Assembly: GCF_014648915.1 (NCBI RefSeq)
Contig: NZ_BMSA01000038.1
Coordinates: 1-64,000, forward strand
Source of the DNA: Streptomyces phaeofaciens
Lineage (GTDB): Bacteria; Actinomycetota; Actinomycetes; Streptomycetales; Streptomycetaceae
DNA: 64,000 nt
Direction of reading: 5' to 3'
The notes under the pieces were generated by a model, which was given only the letters and a program-made list of their open reading frames with translations, had not been told where the DNA came from and did no database searches. Positions within the stretch are counted from its first letter, which is position 1. Every line of letters starts with the position of its first letter. Both the position numbers and the translations under genes were made by a program. Shown here in pieces: positions 1 through 10,672 of the stretch.

Positions 1-539
1 CCGCGCTCCTTGGCCATCAGGGTGAGAGCCGCGGTCATGTTCCCGCCGACGGAGTCGCCGGCGGCCGCGAGGCGGGTGGCGTCCAGGCCGTGGGCGGCGC
101 CCTCCCGCACGATCCACTGCGCGACGGCGTAGTTCTGCTCGATGGCGACCGGGTAGCGGGCCTCGGGCGAGAGGTCGTACTCCGGGAAGACCACGGCCGC
201 CTCGGCGCCGACCGCCAGCTCACGCACCAGCCGGTCATGCGTGTGCGCATTGCCGAACACCCAGCCCGCACCATGGATGTACAGGATCACGGGCAACGTG
301 CCCTGCGCACCGGCGGGCCTGACGATCCGGGCCCGGACACTGCCCGTCGGACCACCGGACACGGTGATCCACTCCTCGTCCACCACCGGCTTCGCGATCT
401 CACCGGACTGCACCTCGTCCACCGCCTTGCGGCCGTCGGCCGGGGGCAGGTCGAAGAGGTAGGGCGGGTTCGCGGTGGCCTCGGCGAAGGCCTGCGCTGC
501 GGGCTCGAGGACGGGACGGGCTGCGGCGGTGTCGGTCAT
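1..539 (-). CDS. Alpha/beta hydrolase (HSL/acetyl-esterase type), 3'-truncated by window edge
   Basis: A serine hydrolase of the hormone-sensitive-lipase family, expected to cleave short-chain esters in the cytoplasm. The visible 179 residues contain the oxyanion motif HGAGW (family HGGGW) and the nucleophile elbow GDSVGGN (family GDSAGGN); the Asp and His of the triad lie beyond base 1. The ATG at 539 is followed by MTDTAAARPVLE, and its reverse-strand upstream region carries GAGG. It is divergent from the OhrR-like regulator at 728, with an imperfect palindrome between them, so it is a likely target of that regulator. The family call is firm; the substrate is unknown. Confidence 0.85.
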   Translation of the reverse strand, partial: MTDTAAARPVLEPAAQAFAEATANPPYLFDLPPADGRKAVDEVQSGEIAKPVVDEEWITVSGGPTGSVRARIVRPAGAQGTLPVILYIHGAGWVFGNAHTHDRLVRELAVGAEAAVVFPEYDLSPEARYPVAIEQNYAVAQWIVREGAAHGLDATRLAAAGDSVGGNMTAALTLMAKER

Positions 540-626
540 GACGACCTCCTCGGTTCGGGTGCCGCGGGGCAGGCTCCGACGGTAGTCGCGCTGGGGAGCG
601 GCGGCACGTCAGGAACAGTAGCGCGG

Positions 627-650
627 TATTAAGTCGTGCACAACTTATTA
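627..650. promoter_or_regulatory. Palindromic operator between hydrolase and OhrR-like regulator
   Basis: The core AAGTCGTGCACAACTT (631-646) matches its own reverse complement at 14 of 16 positions, and the flanks extend the symmetry. It lies in an AT-richer stretch of the 188-base divergent gap, a natural place for a MarR dimer to control both genes. The link to the regulator is inferred from position only. Confidence 0.55.
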
Positions 651-727
651 GGACAGTATTTATTCGTGGTCGACTCATATGCGGGCGATAGAATCGTGAG
701 GACGCGAACACAAGGGTGGTGAACCCG

Positions 728-1210
728 ATGACCGGCACAGGGACCGGAAGCCGTACCGACGTGCGGGCCGCCGCACCGGGCGACGGCTCGCTGCTCCTGG
801 ACGACCAGCTCTGCTTCGCCCTGTACGCCGCCTCCCGGGCCGTGACCGCCCGCTACCGGCCGCTGCTGGACGAACTGGGCCTGACCTACCCGCAGTACCT
901 CGTGCTGCTGGTGCTCTGGGAGCGGGACTCGATCTCCGTGCGGGAGCTGGGCGCCGCGCTCCACCTGGAGTCCAGCACCCTCTCCCCGCTGCTCAAGCGC
1001 CTGGAGGCGAACGGCCTGCTGCGCCGGGAGCGGCGCGCGGACGACGAGCGTTCCGTCGCCCTGCGCCTCACGCGGGACGGCGCCCGGCTGCGGGAGCGCG
1101 CGGGCACCGTCCCCCTCGCGATCGGCGACGCCATGGGTCTGACGCCGGAGCAGGACGCCCTGGCCAAGCAGCTGCTGCGCCTGCTCACGGCGAACGTCAC
1201 CGAGGGCTGA
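728..1210 (+). CDS. MarR-family regulator, OhrR-like (peroxide sensing)
   Basis: A 160-residue winged-helix repressor. The stretch DDQLCFALYAASRAVT followed by RPLLDELGLTYPQY matches the N-terminus of OhrR proteins, and Cys29 sits where OhrR has its redox-active cysteine. The winged helix is seen in TLSPLLKRLEANGLLRR and DERSVALRLT. ATG 728 was chosen over GTG 716 because AAGGG at 712-716 is correctly spaced only from the ATG. Known OhrR proteins derepress an organic-hydroperoxide resistance gene; no ohr gene is visible nearby, and the divergent neighbour is an esterase-type hydrolase. OhrR-like redox sensing is likely but unproven. Confidence 0.85.
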   Translation: MTGTGTGSRTDVRAAAPGDGSLLLDDQLCFALYAASRAVTARYRPLLDELGLTYPQYLVLLVLWERDSISVRELGAALHLESSTLSPLLKRLEANGLLRRERRADDERSVALRLTRDGARLRERAGTVPLAIGDAMGLTPEQDALAKQLLRLLTANVTEG

Positions 1211-1217
1211 CCGGGCG

Positions 1218-1240
1218 CCCGGGCCGGCTCGCCGGCCGGG
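1218..1240. terminator. Imperfect GC hairpin between convergent genes
   Basis: A GCCGGC/GCCGGC stem with outer CCC/GGG pairs and a one-base bulge lies in the 49-base gap between the convergent regulator and UvrA-like genes. There is no U-tract, as is usual in Streptomyces. Moderate support. Confidence 0.4.
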
Positions 1241-1259
1241 CACCCGCCCCTCGCCCGGT

Positions 1260-3647
<2,388 letters not shown>

Positions 3648-3721
3648 CGTGTCTCCATCTGGTTGCCCGGGATCGGTCGGGGTGGTGCGGTGCGTGGTCG
3701 CGCCGTGCGGCGCCGGACGGC

Positions 3722-4129
3722 TCAGCGGCGCTCCTGGATACGGATCAGGTTGCCCGCGGGGTCACGGACGGCGCAGTCGCGGACGCCGTACGGCTGCTCG
3801 GTGGGCTCCTGGACGACCTCGGCGGTGGACTCCAGCCGGGCGAAGGTGTCGTCGAGGTCGGGGGTGGCCAGGAGGAGGGCGCCGTAGGTGCCCTTGGCCA
3901 TCATCTCGACGACGACGCGGCGCTCGTCGTCGGTGACGCCGGGGTCGGCGGCCGGCGGCGTCAGGACGATGGAGGTGGCGGGCTGGCCGACGGGGCCGAC
4001 CGTGATCCAGCGCTTCCCGCCGTATCCGACGTCGTCGCGGACCTCGAAACCGAGGGTGTCGCGGTAGAAGGCCAGGGCGGCCTCCGGGTCGTCGTGCGGG
4101 AGGAAGCTCGCGTGAATCGTGATGTCCAT
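3722..4129 (-). CDS. VOC (glyoxalase/bleomycin-resistance fold) protein
   Basis: A 135-residue single-domain protein of the vicinal-oxygen-chelate superfamily. It starts MDITIHASFLPHDDPEAALAF and shows two beta-alpha-beta-beta-beta halves, the second ending in VRDPAGNLIRIQE, the usual closing motif with a metal-ligand Glu. The start lies 10 bases after the AraC-type gene, so the two are probably co-transcribed and the regulator may control it. Substrate unknown: these proteins include dioxygenases, isomerases and antibiotic-binding proteins. Confidence 0.85.
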   Translation of the reverse strand: MDITIHASFLPHDDPEAALAFYRDTLGFEVRDDVGYGGKRWITVGPVGQPATSIVLTPPAADPGVTDDERRVVVEMMAKGTYGALLLATPDLDDTFARLESTAEVVQEPTEQPYGVRDCAVRDPAGNLIRIQERR

Positions 4130-4139
4130 GAGGGTGAGG

Positions 4140-4583
4140 CTAGGGGCCGTCCGGGGCCGGCGCTTCTCGATTCCTGACAGGTCTGGTCACCTGCTTCGAC
4201 ACACAGGACGGCATCCCGGCCGTCGCGCGCGCCGCCTCGCGCCGGTAGACGCTGGGCGGCACCCCGACCAGCTCGGTGAACCGGGTGCTGAAGGTGCCGA
4301 GCGAGGAGCAGCCGACGGTGAAGCAGACCTCGGTGACACTGAGATCGCCGCGCCGCAGCAGCGCCATGGCGCGCTCGATGCGCCGCGTCATCAGGTATCC
4401 GTACGGGGACTCTCCGTAGGCCAGCCGGAACTGGCGGCTGAGATGCCCGGCCGACATGTGCACGCCACGCGCCAGGGCCTCGACGTCCAGCGGCTGCGCG
4501 TACTCCCGGTCGATGCGGTCGCGGACGCGGCGCAGCCGGGCGAGTTCGCCCAGTCGCCGGTCCTGGGCGGAGGAGCTGGTCAT
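4140..4583 (-). CDS. AraC-family regulator, DNA-binding domain only
   Basis: A 147-residue protein that is almost entirely the double helix-turn-helix of AraC proteins: LDVEALARGVHMSAGHLSRQF (first HTH), then SVTEVCFTVGCSSLGTFSTRF (second HTH). There is no room for a separate ligand-binding domain. The ATG at 4583 (MTSSSAQDRR) was preferred to an upstream frame opening because the preceding 31 residues are Pro/Gly/Arg-rich and not protein-like. It precedes the VOC gene by 10 bases, as in other AraC-VOC pairs. Confidence 0.85.
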   Translation of the reverse strand: MTSSSAQDRRLGELARLRRVRDRIDREYAQPLDVEALARGVHMSAGHLSRQFRLAYGESPYGYLMTRRIERAMALLRRGDLSVTEVCFTVGCSSLGTFSTRFTELVGVPPSVYRREAARATAGMPSCVSKQVTRPVRNREAPAPDGP

Positions 4584-4815
4584 CTGTGCGATCGTGCCAT
4601 GCCGCGGCCGGGCTTGCCCAGGGGAACCGGTGCCCGGCCGGCCGGTGCCCACCGTGCGGCCCGGCCGGGCGGGCACCGCCTCCCGTTCCTCGGAGCGCGC
4701 GCTCCTCAGGGGGTTGCGCGCGGGGGCGCGCTGGACCCCTGTCCGGCGCCACGCTTTCGCCCGTACACTGACAAATCACAGGTGTGCGGGGGAAGTTGAG
4801 CGGGGGAGGCCGGCC

Positions 4816-6393
4816 ATGTCCGGGGACAGATTCGGCACGTACGACCACGGTTTCGTCATGCCGCCGGTACCACCGATGCCGTCCGCGCCGCCGCCGGGAC
4901 CGGCGGACGGGGTGCGGGCCGTGGCGGTCGCGGTGCTCAACCTCAGCGGCCTGGGCCTGGGTTACGCCCTGGCCCGCAAGTGGGTGCTGACGGTGCTGTG
5001 CTGGGCGGCCACCGCCGTCCTGCTGTTCGTGGCGCTCCCGGCAGACCCCGACGGCGTCCCGGGGCTCGCGCTCGTGCTGTACGCGCTGTTCCTCGCCGCG
5101 GCGGCGGCGCACGGGGCCCGGGTCGGCCTGCGCACCCGGCTGGCCTGGCCTCCGCAGGCACCTCTCGCCCTCGGTCTCGGCCTGGTCCTGCTCGCCGTGC
5201 CGGCCGGAGGTTTCGTGCTGTACGACGACGCGCGGGACGAGGCCGTGGAGCAGATGCTGCTGGACCGGCTGGCGGACGCCGACGCCCTGGTGGCCTCGGC
5301 GGGCAAGGGGTCGTTCACCGCCGGGAAGTCGGAGTACCGCGAGGCGCTGCGGATCTACGAGGACCTGAGCGACGACCACTCCGGCTCCCGGGCGGCCGCG
5401 AAGGTGCCGGGCCGGCTGAGGGCCTACTACGAGTCGGTCGGCGCCCCCTACGCGCAGGACGACTACTGCGCGGCGATAGCCCCGCTGACCTATCTGCGCA
5501 CGGTGCCCGACACGCTGGACGGGACGGACCTCGGGGACCTGGAGTCCTGGCCCGACGACCGGCTGGCCACCTCGCTGTACGAGTGCGCGGCGGACGGGCT
5601 CACCACGGGGCAGGCCACCTGGACCTCCCAGTTCGGCGAGCTGCTGACCGGCTTCCCCGGGTCGGAGCAGGCCGCGAAGGTCGAGCCGGCCGTCGCCGCC
5701 GCCGTCACCCGCACGCAGAAGGAGCTGCGCGGCTCCGATCCCTGCTCGGCGGTCGAGCGGCTGAACACTCTCGGCTCCCAGATCGACGGTCTGCCCACCG
5801 AGGGGGCGGACACCGCCGACGCCCTGGGCAAGCAGGCCGACCGGGCCACCGGCAGCGCCGACTCGGGCACGTACACGTGCGGGGTGGACCAGTACCGGGA
5901 CGGCGACTTCGAGGCCGCGCAGACGACGATGAAGAAGTACGTCGCGGACCACAAGAGCGCCAAGAACGCGGCGCTGGCGAAGAAGATCGTGATCGCGGCG
6001 GAGATCGCCGAGACCGTGCCGGCCGCGGGCAAGAAGCTGCCCACGACGCGGTCCGGCGGCAGCATCGAGGTCACCGTGCAGAACGACAGCCCCGACGCGG
6101 TCACGGTCATGTACACCGGCCCGGTCACCGGCAGCTTCAGCCTCAAGGGGTGCGGCAGCTGCAAGGCGTACCCCCTCCTCAGCACCACCGTGCGGGGGTT
6201 CGAGCCGTGCAGCGACAGCGGGAAGAACTACCCGCAGCGCACCATCAGCCTGCCGCCCGGCACCACGTACTTCCTGCACAAGCCGCAGGGTGACAGCACC
6301 GCCTCGCCCGCCTCGGACACCGCGAAGCTCCAGTCCGGCTACATCTACACGGAGTGCGCCTACACGACGACCAGCGGTCTGAGCGGACTCTGA
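4816..6393 (+). CDS. Membrane-anchored protein with extracellular helical-repeat region
   Basis: A 525-residue protein not assigned to a named family. The N-terminal 40 residues are Pro-rich. Hydrophobic segments at about 36-60, 63-75, 82-100 and 115-135 look like three to four membrane helices. The rest is soluble and probably extracytoplasmic: helical, TPR-like stretches (EYREALRIYEDL; DQYRDGDFEAAQTTMKKYV) and a C-terminal domain with paired cysteines (CGSCKAY, EPCSDS, ECAY). ATG 4816 follows GGGGGAGG at good spacing. It is monocistronic. A role in cell-surface protein binding is only a guess. Confidence 0.75.
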   Translation: MSGDRFGTYDHGFVMPPVPPMPSAPPPGPADGVRAVAVAVLNLSGLGLGYALARKWVLTVLCWAATAVLLFVALPADPDGVPGLALVLYALFLAAAAAHGARVGLRTRLAWPPQAPLALGLGLVLLAVPAGGFVLYDDARDEAVEQMLLDRLADADALVASAGKGSFTAGKSEYREALRIYEDLSDDHSGSRAAAKVPGRLRAYYESVGAPYAQDDYCAAIAPLTYLRTVPDTLDGTDLGDLESWPDDRLATSLYECAADGLTTGQATWTSQFGELLTGFPGSEQAAKVEPAVAAAVTRTQKELRGSDPCSAVERLNTLGSQIDGLPTEGADTADALGKQADRATGSADSGTYTCGVDQYRDGDFEAAQTTMKKYVADHKSAKNAALAKKIVIAAEIAETVPAAGKKLPTTRSGGSIEVTVQNDSPDAVTVMYTGPVTGSFSLKGCGSCKAYPLLSTTVRGFEPCSDSGKNYPQRTISLPPGTTYFLHKPQGDSTASPASDTAKLQSGYIYTECAYTTTSGLSGL

Positions 6394-6478
6394 CAGACCC
6401 GTCCCCCCGGGCGTGCAACCATTTCGGCCACCCGTCCGTCTCACCTCATACCCGACACACCACTCCAGGGGGGACAAA

Positions 6479-7063
6479 ATGGTGCGAAACAGAACCGTCT
6501 GGGCCGCCGCAGCTCTCATGACCGTCACGCTGGGCGTGGCGGCGGTGCCCGCCACCGCCGCCCCGGCCACCGCGACCCGGGCGGCCACCGCCTGCCCGAC
6601 CGGCTGGGGCAGCCTCCCCAAGACCGACTCCACCGGCACGGCGGAGTCGGTGACCAACGCCAGGACCGGCCGCCACGACTGCTACGACCGGTTCGTCGTC
6701 GACGTCCCGGGCGCGGCGGCCGGCGACATCGGCTACTTCGTCCAGTACGTCGACGCGTTCATCGCCGACCCGTCCGGCATCCGCATCCCGGTGACCGGCG
6801 GAGCCATCCTCGAGGTGCGGGTCAACGCGCCCGCGTACGACCCCGAGACCGGCGCCTCCACCTACCCCGGCCGGTTCGCGCGTCCGCTGCCGGGGGTGAA
6901 CCTCACCGGGTACAGCACCTTCCGGGACACCAAGTACGGCGGCAGCTTCGAGGGCCAGACCCAGTTCGGGCTCGGCGTGCGCGCCCGGCTGCCGTTCCGG
7001 GTGCTGCCCCTGGACGGCCGTCTCGTGGTGGACGTCGCCCACAGCTGGACGGCGACCCGCTGA
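6479..7063 (+). CDS. Secreted protein with AMIN-like domain
   Basis: A 194-residue protein with a Sec signal peptide (MVRNRTVWAAAALMTVTLG, cleavage near ATAAPA). The mature part has the pattern seen in actinobacterial AMIN-like proteins: GRHDCYDRFVVDV, then GYFVQYVDAF, then ILEVRV and a Gly/Thr-rich C-terminus. ATG 6479 follows a GGGGGG purine tract. AMIN-like domains are thought to bind cell-wall components, so a cell-wall location is likely. It lies 85 bases after the membrane protein and may be co-transcribed. Confidence 0.75.
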   Translation: MVRNRTVWAAAALMTVTLGVAAVPATAAPATATRAATACPTGWGSLPKTDSTGTAESVTNARTGRHDCYDRFVVDVPGAAAGDIGYFVQYVDAFIADPSGIRIPVTGGAILEVRVNAPAYDPETGASTYPGRFARPLPGVNLTGYSTFRDTKYGGSFEGQTQFGLGVRARLPFRVLPLDGRLVVDVAHSWTATR

Positions 7064-7250
7064 GCCGTGACACCACCCGCACCTCCACTCGTCCCGCGAT
7101 CCGCGTCTCAGGATCAGGACCCCGGTGCCCCGTCCGCCGCCGACCACGGCGGGCGGGGCATCGCCGCGCCCGGGGAGCGGGGCGCGCGTGACACGCCGTC
7201 GGATGGACCATCCGGCCGTCCACGCCCTTTCCGGTCATACCGTGCGACAT

Positions 7251-8321
7251 ATGAAGAAATGCCATATCGCATACCTGGTGTGCACCGCGGCGCTCGCCGG
7301 ATCGGCGCTCGGCGCCGCCCCGCCGGTGCACCACCGTGCCGTCCACGTGGTCCACCCCGGCCAGTCGATCCAGAAGGCGGTGGACGCCGCCGCGGCGGGC
7401 GACACCGTTCTCCTCACCCGGGGCACCTACCGCCAGAGCGTCAACATGACCGCCTCCGGCGTGACCCTGCGCGGCACGAGCCGCCGCGGCGTGATCCTGT
7501 CGCCGGCCCCCGCGACCAAGAAGAAGGCCCCCAACAGCTGCGCCGAGGCCGGCAACGGCATCTGTGTCGTCGGCACGAAGGCGCGCAAGGTCGAGGACGT
7601 CACCATCGCCGACCTGACCGTGTCGGGCTTCACCAAGAACGGCATCCACGCCACGGCCACCGACGGCCTGACCGTGCGCCATGTGACCGCGGCCAAGAAC
7701 GGCGTGTGGGGCATCGCCACGGAGGGCTCGGTACGCGGCGTCTACCGCGACAACACCGCCCGGGACAACGGTGACGCCGGACTGTTCCTCGCCAACACGA
7801 TCAAGGAGGAGCAGGGCGCCACCGACACCAAGGGCACGATCGTCGCGCGCAACCGGCTGGAGGGCAACCGGATCGGCGTCACCGTCCGACGGCTGCGCAA
7901 CCTCACCCTCGCGCGCAACCACCTCACCGCCAACTGCGCGGGCGTCTTCGTCGTCGGCGACGAGAACAAGCCGAAGGCCGGCCTCGTCACCGTGCGCGAC
8001 AACCGGATCGTGAAGAACAACAAGTCCTGCCCCAAGACCGCCCGGCTGGACGCCATCCAGGGCTCCGGGATCGTCCTGACCGGCGCCGAGGACAGCCTGA
8101 TCACCCGGAACGTCATCACCGGCAACGCCGGCGCCTCCCCGCTCTCCGGCGGCATCGTCCTGTTCAAGAGCATCGTGGGCGCCGCCAGCGAGCGGAACCG
8201 GATCAGCGACAACCGGCTGCGGGACAACGCCCCGGCGGACCTCGTCGACGCGGACACCGGCAAGGGCAACACGTTCGAACGCAACGACTGCCGGGCGTCC
8301 CGGCCCACGGGGCTGTGCTGA
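7251..8321 (+). CDS. Secreted right-handed beta-helix protein (NosD/pectate-lyase-like fold)
   Basis: About 356 residues. A signal peptide (MKKCHIAYLVCTAALAGSAL) is followed by the classic opening GQSIQKAVDAAAAGDTVLLTRGTY and by repeated coils with Asn ladders (TKNGIHATATD; DNGDAGLFLANT; EGNRIGVTV; TGNAGASPLSGGIVL). This is the parallel beta-helix fold used by polysaccharide lyases and by NosD-type proteins. No catalytic set was identified, so carbohydrate binding or cleavage is inferred. Upstream GTG 7188 and ATG 7203 are alternative starts; 7251 was chosen because it begins the signal peptide, although no good ribosome site precedes it. Confidence 0.75.
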   Translation: MKKCHIAYLVCTAALAGSALGAAPPVHHRAVHVVHPGQSIQKAVDAAAAGDTVLLTRGTYRQSVNMTASGVTLRGTSRRGVILSPAPATKKKAPNSCAEAGNGICVVGTKARKVEDVTIADLTVSGFTKNGIHATATDGLTVRHVTAAKNGVWGIATEGSVRGVYRDNTARDNGDAGLFLANTIKEEQGATDTKGTIVARNRLEGNRIGVTVRRLRNLTLARNHLTANCAGVFVVGDENKPKAGLVTVRDNRIVKNNKSCPKTARLDAIQGSGIVLTGAEDSLITRNVITGNAGASPLSGGIVLFKSIVGAASERNRISDNRLRDNAPADLVDADTGKGNTFERNDCRASRPTGLC

Positions 8322-8379
8322 CCGTCCGGCCCTGACCCCTGGAACCAAGCAGCGCACGACGAAAGAAGGAAAGCGGCAC

Positions 8380-9408
8380 ATGACGACCGCACACACTGCC
8401 CCGCCCCCGTCCATGCGGCTGCGGGAACTCGCGTTCGGCGCGGCATGTGCCGCCGCCCTTCGCGCGGCCGCGCGGCTCGGCGTCGCCGACGCCCTCGGCG
8501 ACAACCCCATGACCGTGGACGACCTCGCGGCCGCGGTGAAGACCGAACCCCGGCAGCTGCGCCGGCTGCTGCGGGCCCTGGCCTGCTACGGCGTCTTCGA
8601 CGAGCGGCCGGACGGCACGTTCACGCACACCGACGTCTCCCGGCTGCTGCGCGAGGACGACCCCCACAGCCTGCGCGCCATCACGCTGTGGTGCACCGAA
8701 CCCTGGACCTGGGACGCCTGGCCGAAGCTGGACGAGGCGGTGCGCTCGGGCCGCAACGTCGTCGAGGACCTCTACGGCAAGGAGTTCTTCGTCTACCTCA
8801 ACGAGGACGCCCCGGAGTCGGCGGACGTCTTCAACCGGGCCATGACGACGTCCAGCGTGCAGTCGGCGCGGGACGTCGCGGAGTTCCTCGACCTGTCGGG
8901 GTGCGCGTCGGTCGCCGACGTCGCGGGCGGCCAGGGACACGTGGTGGCGAGCCTCCTGGAGAAGTACCCGTCGATGCACGGGACGCTGCTCGACCTTCCC
9001 CGGGTGGTGGACAACGCGGTGCCGCGACTGCTCACCGGCGGCGACCTCGCGGACCGGGCGCGCGTGGTGCCCGGCGACGTCCGCACGGCCGTTCCGGTGA
9101 AGGCCGACGTCTACGTCATCAAGAACATCCTGGAGTGGGACGACGACAGCACCGCCCGGACGCTGCGCAACGTCATCGGGGCGGGCGGCCCCGGGACCCG
9201 TGTCGTGGTCATCGAGAACCTCGTCGACGACACGCCCTCCATGCGGTTCAGCACCGCCATGGACCTGATGCTGCTGCTCAACGTGGGCGGGGCGAAGCAC
9301 ACCACCGAGAGCATGGTCTCCCGGCTGACCGACGCGGGCCTGGTCATCGACGACATCCGCCCGGTCAACCCCTACCTGCACGCCTTCGACTGCCACGTGC
9401 CCGCCTGA
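8380..9408 (+). CDS. SAM-dependent methyltransferase (O-methyltransferase family 2)
   Basis: A 342-residue enzyme with the N-terminal winged-helix dimerisation domain (LRELAFGAACAAALRAAARL; LRRLLRALACYGVF) and C-terminal Rossmann domain with SAM loop VADVAGGQGHV, the acidic LLDLPRV and late motif KNILEWDDD. It resembles TcmN/TcmO and hydroxyneurosporene-type methyltransferases. It is convergent with the pigment operon across a strong hairpin. Methyltransferases beside whiE-type clusters are known in several streptomycetes, so it probably decorates the spore pigment. ATG 8380 follows GAAAGAAGGAAAG. Confidence 0.85.
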   Translation: MTTAHTAPPPSMRLRELAFGAACAAALRAAARLGVADALGDNPMTVDDLAAAVKTEPRQLRRLLRALACYGVFDERPDGTFTHTDVSRLLREDDPHSLRAITLWCTEPWTWDAWPKLDEAVRSGRNVVEDLYGKEFFVYLNEDAPESADVFNRAMTTSSVQSARDVAEFLDLSGCASVADVAGGQGHVVASLLEKYPSMHGTLLDLPRVVDNAVPRLLTGGDLADRARVVPGDVRTAVPVKADVYVIKNILEWDDDSTARTLRNVIGAGGPGTRVVVIENLVDDTPSMRFSTAMDLMLLLNVGGAKHTTESMVSRLTDAGLVIDDIRPVNPYLHAFDCHVPA

Positions 9409-9428
9409 CCACCGGACCGACGGACCAC

Positions 9429-9466
9429 CGGTGGCCGGGCCCGCAAGGTCGCGGGCCCGGCCACCG
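9429..9466. terminator. Bidirectional terminator hairpin
   Basis: A perfect 16-bp stem (CGGTGGCCGGGCCCGC and its complement) with a six-base AAGGTC loop sits between the convergent methyltransferase and the last gene of the pigment operon. It can serve both directions. Confidence 0.85.
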
Positions 9467-9486
9467 TTCGGTGCCGGTCGGCGGGG

Positions 9487-9819
9487 TCAGCCGGCCGGTT
9501 CGCGCTCCCAGAGGTAGAAGCGCTGCGCCATCGCGTCCTTCGGCGACCGCCAGGTGGCGGGGTCGTAGGCGCTGACATAGGGGGTCAGCCGGTCGCTGAC
9601 GTCCCGGAACTCGGGGTGCCCGGCCGCCTTGGCGATGGCGGGTCCGGGGTCCTTCTCGGACTCGATGAGGTGCAGGTACACATCACCGAACTGGAAGAGG
9701 CTGCGGCGGGCGACCCCGATGAGGTGCGGCAGCTCCCCCCGGTCGGACTCGTCGAAGATCTTGGCGATGTCCGGGGCGGCCCCGGGGGCCATCCGGGCGA
9801 CGATCAGGGTGTGGTGCAT
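9487..9819 (-). CDS. whiE-ORFVII: TcmI-family polyketide cyclase (spore pigment, whiE ORFVII type)
   Basis: A 110-residue ferredoxin-fold cyclase. The sequence MHHTLIVARMAPGAAPDIAKIF, then FQFGDVYLHLIE and FRDVSDRLTPYVSAYDPATW, is the TcmI signature. It acts late in the pathway, closing the last rings of the aromatic polyketide. It is the last gene of the seven-gene minus-strand operon in the classic whiE order, 21 bases after the aromatase gene. Confidence 0.9.
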   Translation of the reverse strand: MHHTLIVARMAPGAAPDIAKIFDESDRGELPHLIGVARRSLFQFGDVYLHLIESEKDPGPAIAKAAGHPEFRDVSDRLTPYVSAYDPATWRSPKDAMAQRFYLWEREPAG

Positions 9820-9840
9820 GGGGCGTGTTCTCCGTCCGGC

Positions 9841-10320
9841 TCAGTCGGTCAGGCCCGGCGCGGCACCCTGCTCGGCGGCGGCCTTCTCGATGCGGTCCCG
9901 GATCAGGGCCATCTGGACCTTGGAGTTCCGGTTGATGTTGTCGGTCATCCAGTCGTCGTCGACCGGCGCCTCGGGCTTCATCGCGAAGTCCTGCGTCCAC
10001 TCCATCCGCGTACCCTCGCGCACCTTCGTGTAGCGCCAGCGGATGTTCATGTGGGCGAAGGGGCCCGTCTCGACCCGTCGGGCCTTGACGGTCAGGGCGT
10101 CACGGTCCGTCTCCCGCTCCGAGACCCAGCTCCACACGGTGCCGTTCTCGTCCGGGTGCATGGTCAGCCGGAAGGTGGTCCTGTCCCCTTCCACCGAGAG
10201 GATCTCGGCGGAGGCGTACTCGCTGAACAACTGTGGCCAGTTGGCCACGTCGTTGGTCATGTCCCAGACCAGCTCCAGCGGTGCGGCGATGGTGATCTCG
10301 TTCTGGGTGTGTCCGGCCAT
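9841..10320 (-). CDS. whiE-ORFVI: Aromatase/cyclase, SRPBCC fold (whiE ORFVI type)
   Basis: A 159-residue START/SRPBCC-fold protein (MAGHTQNEITIAAPLELVW; DVANWPQLFSEY; GTRMEWTQDFAMKPEAP). Single-domain homologues (TcmN N-terminus, WhiE ORFVI) fold and aromatise the first ring of the nascent poly-beta-ketone chain. Only one base separates its start from the ACP stop, so translation is coupled. Confidence 0.9.
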   Translation of the reverse strand: MAGHTQNEITIAAPLELVWDMTNDVANWPQLFSEYASAEILSVEGDRTTFRLTMHPDENGTVWSWVSERETDRDALTVKARRVETGPFAHMNIRWRYTKVREGTRMEWTQDFAMKPEAPVDDDWMTDNINRNSKVQMALIRDRIEKAAAEQGAAPGLTD

Positions 10321-10321
10321 G

Positions 10322-10579
10322 TCACGCTCCTGTCATGAGGGCAGTGTTGACGAGGTCGAGGAACTGACGGGGCGTCTTGCTGCGCTCCGCGTCGGGGGGC
10401 ATCGCCGCGCCGTACCGGTTCTCCAGTTCGCCGACGATGCCGAGCAGGCCGAGCGAGTCGACGCCCAGGGCGTCGAAGCCGGTGTCGGACCGCTGCTGGA
10501 GCTCCGCCGGGGGGACGGTGACGCCGGCGGACTTCCGCATGAGTTCGGCCAGCTCTTCCAGGGTGATGCGCTCACTCAT
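10322..10579 (-). CDS. whiE-ORFV: Acyl carrier protein of the spore-pigment PKS (whiE ORFV type)
   Basis: An 85-residue ACP. Ser42 in GVDSLGLLGIV is the phosphopantetheine site; a four-helix layout is visible. The start MSERITLEEL at 10579 is preceded on the minus strand by AGGAGAGG at good spacing. It carries the growing polyketide for the KS-alpha/CLF pair encoded just upstream. Confidence 0.92.
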   Translation of the reverse strand: MSERITLEELAELMRKSAGVTVPPAELQQRSDTGFDALGVDSLGLLGIVGELENRYGAAMPPDAERSKTPRQFLDLVNTALMTGA

Positions 10580-10672
10580 GGTGTTCCTCTCCTTTGCTTC
10601 CGGGCGTCCCGCCACGAGGCGGCGCCCTTTCACCGGCCGGTGCGCCCCGGGGGGCGTCACGGCCGGCGCGGC

